DNA from: Callipepla californica brunnescens
Taxonomy: Eukaryota; Chordata; Aves; Galliformes; Odontophoridae
DNA length: 64,000 nucleotides
Assembly: GCA_023055505.1 (NCBI GenBank)
Contig: JALIRH010000110.1
Coordinates: forward strand, 992,001 to 1,056,000
Reading direction: 5' to 3'
Made by a program: the position numbers and the translations under genes
The notes under the pieces: model-generated
Told to the model about the DNA's origin: nothing
Database searches by the model: none
The model's input: only the letters and a program-made list of their open reading frames with translations
Shown: piece by piece, positions 31,973-45,300 of the stretch
Layout: each line of letters starts with the position of its first letter
Position numbering within the stretch: position 1 is the first letter of the stretch

Positions 31973-34900
31973 TTTTTTTTTTTGTTGAGCAGAAAACCAA
32001 TTCCTGGAATTGCAGGGGCACCTCAGTGAATGTAGCTAAGCTATAACAACATGTTTTCACATGATTATCCACTGCTAGGACATGCTGGATATGAGATTTC
32101 CCCATGCTCTTCCATTTAAGCTGCATCTTTAACCTCACTTCACTGGAGTAAAGGAGAACCTGCAGCAGTGGCTCTTGCTGCTTGGCATCCATCCCCCTTC
32201 TGTCCACACGCTCCCTGACACTCCTCAGGTGTGGACAGAGCAGCAGGAGACATGGAAGCCATGAAGGGCAACACAAGGCACAGGCCCAGGCACCACTCAT
32301 CAGCACAGCACCCCCACTGCTCCCCTCTCATGGGGCTTTGTGCCCTGAGAGCACCCAGCAGCAATCCAGGGCTGAGCATCTCTACCCCAGCACAGGGCCC
32401 AGCAACCATGAGATTAATTCTTCCAGGATCTCCTGGGTAACGTAACATTAGCCACAGAGATTAACGTGATTCATGCTGTGGGGGATCTCATCTCATTCCT
32501 CTGAGTTAACATAGTTCTACTTTACAGACAGCAACACCAGCTTTTCAGTGCAACTCCAAAGAACAGTTATATCACTACATGCCTGATAGTCTCTTGGCAG
32601 TGCCAACCCAAGCATCCACAATAAAAAGTAAGGTTGAAAATCCAGCCAGACATCAATAGTTATGTAGGTATTCACAGCTTGTTTTGAATGAGAGTTGTAG
32701 CCATGCAATGTGATGGACAGATCCCAGAGGCAGTGTGGGAGGTACAGGTTCTGCTCCTGCACAGATTCTGCTGTTGGTTGGGCAGCCTTGTGCTACTCTG
32801 TTCACCACAGCACTGCGTCTGCAAAACTGAGCCAGTCCACCTGACCTACAAGAAAAGCGTTGAAGTCTGTTGAGGACTGCACAGATAATCAGCTCAGTCC
32901 TACAGGAATCTGCTTACAGCTCAGACAAAAATACAAGCTAGACCTAGTCAATGAAGGCTTCCGGAAGTGACAGCTTTTGAGAATTTGCCTTTAACCTCCA
33001 GCCAGTGATGAGAGTTTTTCAGACACAGCAAAAATTACTGAATCTTGGAGTCCAGAGTGCTGGGCAAGGTTTGAAAGAACCAAGGGGAATCGCAGCTCGC
33101 ACTAACCAGGAATGATCATGGATTTTATTATTATTTCTTTTTCTGCTAGTGATGATGGTTTTGACTGTTTTAACTCTTTCCTGTAAGACTTCTTCATTTT
33201 TGCCAAACATACCACACTTCTGTTTTGTTCACCTACACCTGTACTAAAGAAACTTCATTTTGATACCAGTGGGTTCTTCCAGACAAAGCAAATGTAGATG
33301 GTAAATCAATGATCCATCTCAAGAATACAAATTTGAGTGCTTGGTGGAGGAAAGAGTTGACAGAGCATCAACATGAAGATGCCAATTAGCACTCTTTGCC
33401 ATGACAGCCACTGCATCTTCCAAGGAAACCAGGGATGATTCTACATCTTCTCTAGGAATCAACTTGTTAGCAAACTCTGCAGGTTCTCACTTTTTTTAGG
33501 AAACGCTTGTTATTCTTCCACGCCAAAGAAGAGGGAATTCAGAAATGAGTGGGAAAGCTATTTTAATGAGGTGGGACAAAAATTAGGAGTGATCAGAAGC
33601 CAAGTTAAGTCACATCGTTGGGAATTAACTTATTACTAAAGAAATACACCATTTGTCTTTTTTTTTTTTTTTTTTTAAAGATCAGCAGTATTTTGAAGAA
33701 AAATGAAGTGAAGAAAAATATCACATAAATATGTTCAGTAGCAGCAGCAGAGGCAACGTTTCATTCTTATCAATGGGAGATACTCTACCGGAGATGCTGC
33801 AAAGTGCAGCACTGCACTTAGCAATGCTGATGCAACTTGAATGCTGGCCAACCAGCAGGTATTTTGCTGATTTTAATTATAATTTTAGGACTCCTTTCCT
33901 GCACAGTGCTTCAGATGCTGACCCTGATTAAAAAAAAAAAAACACTTTCAGTTATACAAGAAATACCCCCTACCACGAGGCTACTCACAGCCTGAGCTGT
34001 AATAATGTGCTTAAAGGCAATTGGACACTGTGCAGTTAAGTTACTCATTAGCTGGTCACCCACTGGCACCATCCAAGGTAAGTTCCCAGCCCTTATTCTG
34101 CTCTGAATTTCAAAATCTTCAGGAATTTGCATCATTCTTTACACCATTTTCAAAAACAAGACAGTACTTCAGAGCGAGACAGGATGTGGCTGGAAAAGAA
34201 CAAAGGCGTTTTCAGCATGACAGCCTCTTTCAGATGATGTGGGAAGGGGGACGCAGCTCCCCTAGCACAGGTGATGATGAGCAGTTATGCCCCAAAGAGT
34301 TTTAGTGGTATATAATGAAACGTCAGTAACTTTCAAACTTTCTTCATCTATAAACAAATAAAAAAAATCCACGGCAGATTTGTGAGGATCGCCAACTCTG
34401 CCACAGGAAGCTTCACAAGAATATCCAAACAGTGAAAACATACCCTACCCACTTTTGCACAGTACAATCGAAGACAAATCCATACAGAGAAAGAATTCAG
34501 AAAAAGAAGTTGAGCGGTGTTTCTAGAATTCTCCATCAGTGAGATAATGCCACTGCCATGTTTCCAGTGCAGCTGCAAGCAAGGACTGGAGTTAAACAGT
34601 TTCTGTGCCATCTCCCATTGTTTTCTTTCAAATGAGTTTTCTTTGAGAATGGAAAGCATTCTGCTTTTGTTGTCTGGGACGAGTGAGTAATTGTTGGCCC
34701 CTGTCCACTTTTATGGAAATCAGCTCTCACAGAAGAATATGTCATTGCTCATATTGGGACAAGGAAGGCAGGTCAATCAAGTCACATTGTATTTTGCACC
34801 TGACAGCAGCAGGTAATGACTGCATCAGGAAAAAAAATCCCCATCATACACTTAGTACACGTGAAATGATGCAACTAATGGGATGTTCCTACACAGCTCC

Positions 34901-36149
34901 CACAGGGACTGCCTTAAAAGCTAGTTGGCAAGACTGGTTCTCAATGATCTTAACCTGCACCAATAGGATCATTTGCATTTGTCGCTGTATGTTCACAATA
35001 ACGTTTATGGAAATGCACCATCATTGATAACTCCATTCTTTGCCTAGACACTAAAAGCTTCTCAGTGGCAAACAGGGCAGTGAGAATGGCACTGCCACAT
35101 CAAAAGGTGTAATAGTAATTTCTCTACTCCACGCAGCTCAAGCCAGCGGGATTTGTTCCTCTCTCCCACACTGAAGAAGGGGAAGGTTTTAAAGGAAATC
35201 TCCAAGGGGTGAAGACAGTGAGGTCCCAGAATAATTGTTTCACAGGAGAGCAAAATATCTTCTGCACATCAGTCTTGCACAACCCAGTAAGTGGCAGCTC
35301 CTCCAGTTATCACTGCCAGCCAGGGACAGCACTCCTTCAGAGCTGAGCTACTTCTTATTTACAAATGCTTACCACAGGCAAGATACAAAGATAAGGCACG
35401 ACATACAGCCAGAACATGATTGACCACGGGTTAAAGTGTGCTTCCCACTAAGATTTAATTTACACAAGGAAGAGCAGCTCCAGCAGCAGAGGTTGAGACC
35501 AAGACCCCAGGGAGTCCGGAACCACAGACCCCATGCCCCGCTCAAGGCTGCCCCACTGCTGATGCACGGTAGAAACCTCATCCTTCAAAACTTCATCTTT
35601 TTTTTTTTTTCCCTCCCACTTCTGAAAAAGCAGTGAAGCTCTGCACTTCAAATCAGCACTTATAGGAATAAAGAGCACTCACCGCAGTGAGTTCCCTCAG
35701 CTTTAGCTGAAGTTTGATGGCAGAAATACAAAAGCACCTTCAACTGTTTACACGTATTGCTCTGCGAATAGACTGCAGGGAAACATTTTGCATCAGTAAA
35801 ACCATTTAAGTTCATCTTTGTCAGGTCTTCTCACAATTTGTAGGATACTGCTGCATGGCATTGGGAAGTCAACAGAATTCAAGGCAGAGCTTAAAAATCA
35901 GAATAAATTAGGTTAGAGTTGCACAGAAACCAGGGCACAACCAGATGGTGAAAAAAATAAAAGCCCATGCCACAGTGTCTTAATATCTGTAACAAAATTT
36001 GCTTGTAATGTATTGAAATTATTTTCCTCATAACTTCTACCAGAATGAAATTTTATTTGCTCTGCATCTGTTTTTCCATTACAGAAAGTAGGGCTGCTGA
36101 AATGATTTCTCTAAGTCACTGAATCACACAGGGATTTGATTTAGTAGCT
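31973..36149. other. Gene-poor tract, part 1
   Basis: No coding gene supported. Simple runs: poly(T) 33,659-33,677 and 35,600-35,611, poly(A) 33,931-33,942. Plus-strand A-richness suggests that, if transcribed, it is intron of a minus-strand gene. Confidence 0.4.
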
Positions 36150-36242
36150 TGGTGGGTGGGATGGTGGTGGGAGGATGGTTGGACTAGATGATCTTGTAGG
36201 TCCTTTCCAACCTAATGAATCTATGAATCTATGAATCTATTT
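36150..36242 (+). mobile_element. CR1 LINE 3' terminus
   Basis: GGTTGGACTAGATGATCTTG, then TAGGTCCTTTCCAACCTAATG and three ATGAATCT tail repeats form the CR1 3' end. Less than 100 bp remain. Confidence 0.85.
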
Positions 36243-37194
36243 AGAGGAAAACTTCTCTGCTTTGGAATACGCTATACCAGCAGAGATGCCAGCTTTCTGC
36301 TGCAGTTAGAGCATCATAAAGCTCCACAAAACCATGAGGGGAGAATGTTTCTGGCTCACCAGTAGCACACAGCTAGGTAACAGCTGTAGGGAAGATGACC
36401 ACAATGCCTGACTTCACACCACAAAGATCACTGCTCCATCCCACTCCCTATTTCACCGATGGTACTCATCAGACTGGGCTTCCAATGCTCAATTTAGGCA
36501 ACCCTCATTCACCATACATCATAACGAGTAAGCCAAGTACCTCAAAACCCTATGCCTGCAACACCAGGTATGTGGGCTCCAAAATCCCAATACAGGACCA
36601 CATCTGCACCATCAGGAGTGCAACTAAAGCATCAGAAGAGGGCGTATCCTCCATTTTTCTGCTTCATTTCTTTTTCCTGCCAAAAGTTAGTTATATTTTA
36701 GCTTCCTGAGCAGCAAGTCATGTAGGCCACCCAAAGCTACACCAGCATACCAAACATTTCCAAGTGATCAGTTCCCACAGCAGGCTGCCATTTCAGAGGA
36801 CAGAACACACCATGAGGAGCAATGTTTCAACCTCACCACCAGGAAGAACAAATAAAAAGAACAGCTTCTCTCACCATAGGCACAAACAAGCTGAACACAA
36901 CATCAGAGAAAAGGCCACAAAGGTTTCAGCAATAAATTATGCCTTGTTTTTAATATTCTTCTTCAGTGCCATTTCAAAAGGCCATAGTTGGCATCCCCAA
37001 AGCAAGCACCATTAAGCATAGTTAAGCCAGTTCTTACACTAGGCAGCAACGTGACATCAATAGTAATCCTCAGCTCATCAACACAAGTTCCAGTGCAAAG
37101 TGGGCACTTGTTTGTTGTTAATCTTCTGGTACTTCTTTGTTTGTGTCATAAATCACAGCATTTCACATTTGTTCCCTAATAAATCAGAGCTCAC

Positions 37195-37353
37195 CACATA
37201 ATCACAGTGCAGAAGAAGGCCATTGTTCAAAGCCACTTCAGAAATGTCCTGAGCAGTCAAAACTGATGCATTTGCTTTCATGTCAAAAGTGAAACCAATG
37301 AAAGGAAGCACGTCCTGCAAGTCTGCCTTCACAGCAGGAGCACAGAGCCTGCC
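37195..37353 (-). CDS. Candidate exon of an unidentified minus-strand gene
   Basis: A 159-bp segment bounded by an AG acceptor (after ...GACCTATGTAG) and a GTGAGC donor. It is open in exactly one frame for 53 codons, phase 0 at both ends. The product has natural protein composition, including ADLQDVLPFIGFTFDMKANA and NNGLLLHCDYV. The acceptor's pyrimidine tract is mediocre. I do not recognise the protein. Chance is possible: an open frame of this length is not rare, though the combination with both splice borders is less common. Confidence 0.3.
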
Positions 37354-40300
37354 CTACATAGGTCAAAATACTATTGTTGTTTGGAAAAGTATTACACAGA
37401 AATGTCATGGTTTTACTGGGATATAAGAGAGCAGTGCGATATTTATCTGCCCAAACATCATCAAGCAGCAACAAATCTTGAAGGAATGGTCAAGTCATAT
37501 CAAAAGTCATAATCAAAAAGGTATCAGGAAAAAAAAAAAGACAATAAAAATCTCTTGAAGGAAAAAAAACAAAAACAAAAACAAAAACAAATGATAAAGA
37601 GCTCCCATATTTCACAAGCTACCAGGAAACACCTATTTTCTAGAGGAACAAAGAGGAAGAACTTCCCAGAGATTTTAGAGGCTCAGATCAATAGCACTGA
37701 TTCAACTTCCACAATTGTTTGGAATTATATTTGAACATTGCTGCCTCTGAGAATACTGCCAAAAGCATCCTGAGATTCATCAGTTGGCATGCTGCGGAAA
37801 CGGACACTCATGCAACGCACTACTGACTCAAGTTTGGAGCACAGAATAAGCAATATTCCTCGTTTCCAAGATGCCAAATAGTTTTGTATCAGGGATGTTA
37901 CACATGATTTGTTTACTTTCAGGGAGATAACAAAACTCAGCTGGCTATTTGTCTCTTAAAGCATCACCAAGGCAAACGGAAACAGCTCTGTGTCCTGGAA
38001 GTAAACATGATTCTTTTCTTCACCCTGGTGCTATGCGTACAGGTTTGCTTAATTTCTGACTTTCTGGTCTTCCATAAGACATGGAACTTCTTACTGAACA
38101 CTACACAACTTCAAAATAGTAGTAGTGTTGCAGGCACAACGCCACCATGTAAGAAGAATTCATAATTAATGTATTAGGCTGATAATGGAGCTGAGGAAAT
38201 GCAGATCACAGACTGTAGAGTAAGAAAGATACACTGAACACTGTGCAAAATTAACAAAAATAAAGCAAAGAGAGGCTCTTTTACAAATGCTTGAAACAAA
38301 AGGAGATTACTGCAAGCACTGATGTGGGAGCTGTGCCACCCAGTCCGTTGTGAGGCAGGGACAGGCCAGATGACCATCAGGGGATGTTCAACCAGATGGT
38401 CCCAAGCAGTTTTATAGTTTACAGTTTAAAACATACCAGAAGTGATAGAAATTGTTTCACTTCTATTCCCATCTGTCACTAGCTCTCTCGTGGACTGAGG
38501 AGCTTCAGAATCTCTTTCCAAGGGCAAGCACTGTTGCTCCTAGGCATGCAGGAAACACGACGTAATAAATCCTGTAAGCTTTAACTTCACCTCCACAATG
38601 CATTTTGAAATACGTCAGAATCTTTGAAAAAGGAACTTTAAAGATACAACACCAAAAACTTGTGAAATTTTAACAGCATTGCAGCCAAAGGCAATTGTGG
38701 TTGGAATCCACAAGCAGCTTTTTAAGGCTGCTGAAGAGGTAGAAAATGACTAACTAGAATTGGTAGTTACCAAACATTCATTTTTCAGTGTCCTGGCTAC
38801 TCTGATTTCTCTTCAGCTTTTAGCAGCCACGTTATGCTTCACTCCCTCTTTCACCGTTTACCAGGCAGAACAAGCAGTCTGTCTGCACCACTAACACTGC
38901 TGAGTCAGAAACTAGCAAAGAGATCAGTAAGGATGAACTGGTATCACGGTCCTGTAAAGCTATCTGCATCAGCTCAAGGTAGGTCGGAGAGAGCAATCAG
39001 CTTTATCCGAAGGACTGCACATGGATTAGGTGCACAGGAGAGTGGTTATCCATATGGAAATGGTGGCTTTGCTTTTTATGTGCCCAAAGCCCCAGCTGAC
39101 TAGGGATGCAGTCTTATCAGTTCCTATGCAAGTGGGATGCTTAAGGAGAGAGGCGGTATCACCAATAGGAATCCTAACCTGTCATTTTAAAGGAAGCCAT
39201 CAGCTTCAAAATAGAGGTCTTATTCACTGTACATCCAGCAGTACATCTAGAATGGGTTTCTCCTCAGTTTGAAAGGCCTTTCTTCTCTCCTATCTACTAC
39301 GTTCTGAATTCCCTCCTCTGCAACAATTGCTGGCACCAGGCTATTAGCAGTGCTCCACAAACCTTTCTCCCAGCTTTACTGTCCTACTTTCATTTCGATT
39401 GAGATCCCTTACCTATGACAGAGCTTTCCACTATGATCAGCTTCATCAAGGCTCCCTCCGCCTTGCTGTCAAATAAGCTCAGAAGAATTCTGAACATCTT
39501 GTCACAGTTTGATTTTAGCAGATTATTTTTCCTTAACCGAGATAGGCAGGAGCTAGTAGCTCCCAGAGCTGCCCTTCAGATGCTGAGGCTGAGCTGCAGA
39601 GTACTGAAGCAAGGTTGGGCTGTCCCCCCTCTTCCATTACACTCTTTGCTTAGATATTTTTGAGTTCAGAGAGTTCTAAAGCAAGGTTGGGCCGTTTCCC
39701 CTCCCTTCCATTTTTACTCTTTCCTTCAACATTTTGGAGTTCAGAGGGCTCTGTAAACAGACAAGAAACAATTTTCCAATTGGCCAGCTCAAGACTTCTA
39801 AGGAGAACACCAAATGAGCAGTAATGGATTACATGAAGGAAGATGGCTTTTGCTCATCTGTAGCCACGCTCTGCCCCCAAGGGACAATTTTTACAAGTAC
39901 AGTAGCATTATTCAAATGGTTCCCTTCAAATCTAGACTCACTTATTTATCAGTGGCTGGTAGTGTTGTAAACGTAGATGTGCCATCACAGAGCAAAGAGC
40001 AGACTGGAAGGCTCAAGATTGTCAAGCTATTAGCATCATGTTGGGAACGGCTTGCACTGCAGCTCCAAAGCAGGTCTTACGTAAGCTGTAAGTTTCCTAT
40101 TCATCCCCATAAAATTCTAGCTGTTAACACAGCAGAAGCATTCACAGCCAGTTAAACGTAAAATGATTTTATAGGTTTCCAGAGGTGATGTCATTTGGGA
40201 ACAATGCACTGCATTTATGCATGATGTCTGAAAAAACATGGTCAAACGCAAATCACAAAGAAACACAGTCAGTGTTTTACGAGTTTGTAAATCTGAGGCT

Positions 40301-43300
40301 ATGGATGCGGAGGGAGAAAAGTTTGAATTTAGCATCGTAATTTGTGGACACAAAGATTCAACTTCACAGTATTTAGAATAAACACAAAATATGCTGCAGC
40401 AGAAGCAAATATATAGGGCACAAGAACAGCTCAAACTAGAAATATTTCATTATTGTTGCTTCACTGCCCAAGTTCATAGACAGTAGTCTCAACATACCAT
40501 TACATATCAATGAGAGATGCTGCGAGGACAGCCCATGTGCAGTGCCTAGTATATGCTCCAACTTGGCTGAGCATTACATAAGGGCTTTTGTTTCTCCCCC
40601 CTTTTCTTTCCCCCTCAAGAGCAACCCAAAAAATAAGTGTATAACAGACAGGGTCCTATCCTGATTCACATCTGCGGTATTCTTAATAACTGTATATTTC
40701 TCAAGTCTGTCAAGACAAATGATGTTCAAACACATAATGACTGAAGTTTGATCAGCATTCATCGACAGCCAGGAAGCACACAGTAACAGAGTGAAGACAT
40801 TGAAGAAAAAATAAAAAAACACTGTACACTACAACGTGGGCAGTTTAAAACCCCTATTTTTAAGCCAAACAGGACCCCTTCTCCCTAGCTACATCTGCCT
40901 GTTCTGCAGCACAACGTCTCAGCACACCAGCAGCTGAAAGCCACGTCAGCCATGCTTCAGTGGGGCAGAAAAATACCTTCTGTTGAAGGGAGAGGGACAG
41001 CAGAGTAATTTAATTTAATGCAAAATTTAATGCTACACTGCCCACCAGCTTCTGGGGTGACATGTACGATCGCACACTTGGAAATTATGGTAAAGGCTCA
41101 GATATTAGTGAGGCCTGAGACATTGCCACAGAGCTCCCCAGGTGCAGACCAACGATAGGCTCCAACTGGTAATCCATCCTTCACACAGAGAAAAGTCCAG
41201 GTACTTATAGTTGTTCCATTCTGTTTCCTATTCTTCCATCTCACCCCCACACAAACACCATGTCACAGCTATTTTTGCTGGGTTTTAAGAGGTCATTTAC
41301 ACTGTCTTTACTATCATATGCATTACAATGCCTGATAAGCACTACTACTTAAACAGTAATAATAGCTCTTTTAAAAAGCTTTCCATCAGAAGATCACTAA
41401 GCTAGGCAGTCTGCATCACCCCCTTTTTAGAGGGAAAGAAAAAATAGATATACATATACACACACAGATCCTGGAGAATAAAGTAACTCCTGCACCATTC
41501 AGCAAAACCAGGTATGGAGACCCACTGCTTCCAGTGCCCCAAGAACTGAGCTCCTAGTGAAGCCACTGTTTACTTTCTGTTCCCACAACTCAGGCAATGC
41601 CAGGAGGAGCTTTCTCTGCAGCTCAGTCCCGTTTCAACCACTGCTGCTGTGCGCTCCAGTTCAGGCTCCTATTCACTCTGAGAAAACAATTCAGGTAATT
41701 CAGGTAAGTAGCTTAAGAGCTAGTTTAGGAACAAAGTTATAATATAAAGCAAATACTGAAATGAACGACAATTGGGATCTTCAAATAGAAGAAAAAATAA
41801 CGAAAGGCAGGAAAATTAAATGCCTTGAGCTTGAGGTACAATAAAACATATCCCTGCATTACAAATTCCAAGATATACAGGTCTCTCAATGAAGCAAGGT
41901 GACAAACCATTCCTCTCACTACTTTCAAGTGCATTCTCACTTGCAGGAGCAACCTGATACAGAAATTTTGTCCAAGAAATTTTGTGCAGTACATTCAAAA
42001 CTATTGTAGTTAAATAAATTACATGTTTGGATTCAATTAGCAGACCAATGAGTCACAGCTCTCATTTAGCATCTATTAAAAAAAAAAAAAAAGCCTTGGA
42101 AGCCTCTAGCAGCACAAAGGCAATTCAAAGGGAGGGTGAAGTCAAGCATCTAAAAGAAATGAGAGATGCATTAATCAGCAGGTTCAGACTCCCAACGGCA
42201 GGAAAAAAAATTATTGCTCGTCTCAGGCATTCTTCAATCTGACCCGCAAAGCAAGCACATTTCAAGTAATACCCAGTACCTCACCGAGGCTGCAAGCCAA
42301 AGGCCCCATTTCCCCCCCACACACACACACACAGACACACACACACACAGAGACGAGCGTCTTAACCACATCAAGGTCATCCAATAATAAGACCATTAAA
42401 TTAAGTTTTCCTCTAAAATGAGGTCTTCGTTATCAAGACTAATGAAAGGATGACAAAACCTTCTGAACAACTCCAGTCCTCAGTGAAGGCTTATTCGTGA
42501 TTACAGCATTCTTTAGAAATGAAGTTAATTAGAATTATTAAGAGCTATTTTAGCCTATGTTAAAGGTCACCTGACTATCAACACCAGAACTGCACAGAAC
42601 TGCAATGATACATAGTTCTCTGTTTGTACTTCTAACACGTGCTTCTCAGTGACCTTCCAGACTCACTAGCTCCCTGGATTTGGCAATTAGACATCCATTC
42701 AGGCCTCAAAATCACAGTAAATGAAGGATAAAAACCAGGATGTAATGTTTCACTTAATTGAGGAAATACTAGTTGCAGGAGGCCAGGCCATAACACCTAT
42801 AGGAGTTTATTGCTGCCATTAACATTCTAGATTTTGGATTTAAATACATCAAAAACTTGATTTATTTGCAGTACTAGAAGAGAGACAATCTCAATTCATG
42901 GCAGTTCGCACTGCTAGTTTTCCCTATGCAGCACCTTGAACAGTGCTTTGCAAACACCCAGTGTCTAAATCTCTAGTCCAAGATGACTGTTATTGAAGAT
43001 ACATAGACACAAGGTGGAATATGCCCCAGGGGCAGAGACTTCTGAGGGTCACAGACCTCCAGAAGAAAGTTATAATACCAAACTTGTAGCCCCTACGTGT
43101 AACAGTTCTCCCTTCCTCCTCTTATCAAAGGCTGCACATAAACTTAAACATAAACTGCACATAGACAGCTCCACTACAACTCCTCTTTCTTCTCAGAATC
43201 CATTATACAGCCTTAAAAAGATTTTTATTACGTGCTTGAAACAAGATTGAGGGCCCTAGACTGCAAAACCATTTCCAAGATGCAAATGGCTAAGAAACTG

Positions 43301-45243
43301 ATTATTTAGGTAAAACTCTTAAGACCCGTGAGTGTTCTTTTGCAGTGTGAAAATGGATTATGTGGGTGAGAAGTTTCCTTTGGTGCCGCTGCAATTAACA
43401 AAGAACTTCCCAAATCCTGTTTGCCTGGACCACAAAGAGGAGCCAGCTCTCCCCTAACTCAGCTATGCTCTCAGTCTGTGCCATGAGCCCCATGCCCCGG
43501 AGAAGCTCCATCCCTGTGCTCATCACTCTGAGCTCCCTTATCCTTCAGCCTGACTCTCACCCAGACAATGCAGCCCCCAGGCTGCTGCTGTCAGTCCTTC
43601 CAGTTGAATTTCACTGGCCTTGCCACATATATCCTCAGGCCTGAAGTAGTTCTTGAAGATTCCTACTGCTTCCACCACACACAGGGTGAAATGGCCTCAT
43701 CCATCCAGCCTGAAGCAGGAAGGGCCATCGCGTCCATCTGCTGTAACGAGCTCTTTGATTGGTGGCTGCCATTAATACCTTCTTCCTGCACACCAGGTGT
43801 CGTTATTGCCAGCAGGACTATTGCTTATTGCCTCTCAGCAGGAAACAGATGAAACATCCACGTAGCTCACAAGTGTTTCCATGCTACACCCACAGGGAAG
43901 CGGAAAGCTGCTGAAACCTTGGAAGATTTCATGCTGCAAACATTTTTCAAACACAGACCGAAGGGTCTGTAGTTCGACATTCCCATTCCCATAGCTGTGC
44001 CTGGACAAGAACCCAGGGATAAATCAATTTAATACCTGGAAATTAAAGCACTCTTTTCACCAGAACTTGTGTCAGAGCAGAAGCAAGGGGATTCTGAACC
44101 CCAAACCTGCCAGCCAGCAGGGAAAGGGCTGGAGAAGGGAAGCTAACCCAAATCAGCAGGCACAGGGACATGTGTCCAAGCATGTCCAAGCCCCTGTAAA
44201 GTACACATACCAGAGTGACTGCTGGGGAAAAGAAGAGTGCAAAGCTTCTGATGAGCTTTTTCTGTTTGTTCTTTGAGGAGACTTGGTTCTAAGACTAGAA
44301 AGAGATGGCTCAGGGCTCTGAACACTGTGGGAAAACAACTCACCTAACTCTCGACTACCACCTAGCTAAATTGGTAAGTTACCCACCCAGAGTCCTTCTC
44401 ATACAATGCACACTGCTGTAATAGGTGGTTTCACTTCATCTTTTTGCTTTTCTTCTGCTCTGCTGCATCTCTCTCAACCTTATATAAACCTCTCTCTGCC
44501 TGTCCTGAGGCTTTAGTTCTTTTGATGAAAGTCTTTCTATCTCTTTGCCTAACATTGACCCGTTTTTCTCCCTTGGAAAAAAACGTTCCGTAGAGCCGTA
44601 ATATAAAGTGAAAAAAGAGGAAAGTAATGCGTTGTCACTGCAAAATGTATTTACCCCCTTCTCCATACTCTACATCAAAAAGTGGCTCCAAATCCAAGTC
44701 AGCAATCATTTCTCCATTATTGGAAACATTATAATCCACTTGTATGCTTTGGCAATTTTAAGATTAACATTACACTGTCAAGACATTTTTATGGCTCTTA
44801 ATTTTTTTTTTTTTTAACTCATGTTTTAATACCTTCTCACTGGCTTGAAAAGCAAATCTCTCTCTCTATTGATTCAATTCTTTCTCTTTGGCAAACACTG
44901 ATTCCCCCCCCCCCCCCCCCCCCCAAGTTATGAATAAATCAAAAATTAACATCTGCTCTGCTCCATGAAAACAGTTTCTTTGTACCATTTGTGCTCCCAC
45001 CCCAGCTTGACAGAAACTTCATCATTCATGACTCTGCACTACAAACAGTGACTAAACACCCTTCACAAAGCTACTCTCACTTGACACAAAGAACAAACCA
45101 AACATCTGAGAGGGCACCATAAGGATATTGCTGTTTGCTTCAGTTCCTAAGGGACAAAGAAGTTCTTCTCAAAGATTACATGAGCTCCCTAAAAGTGGCA
45201 ACGTGACTGAGGAGTATTCCATCCCCGGTTTGCCAAACCTCAC

Positions 45244-45300
45244 CTGAAACTGTTGTTCTACATGAAGATGGAATACACAGGGATCTCCAGTTCTTTGATA
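45244..45300 (-). CDS. Candidate 57-bp exon of an unidentified minus-strand gene
   Basis: A strong acceptor (CCCGTTCTTCCCCACAG) and a CAG-GTGAGG donor bound a 19-codon open segment, phase 0-0, encoding YQRTGDPCVFHLHVEQQFQ. It lies in the same orientation as the other minus-strand candidates. It is too short to identify, and vertebrate DNA holds many such pseudo-exons. Confidence 0.25.

Noticed and set aside
35679..35702. 24-bp exon-like segment on the minus strand (LKLRELTA)
   Set aside because: The acceptor is only moderate and the segment too short to support. Another 24-bp look-alike occurs near 36,356, so such hits arise by chance at this density.
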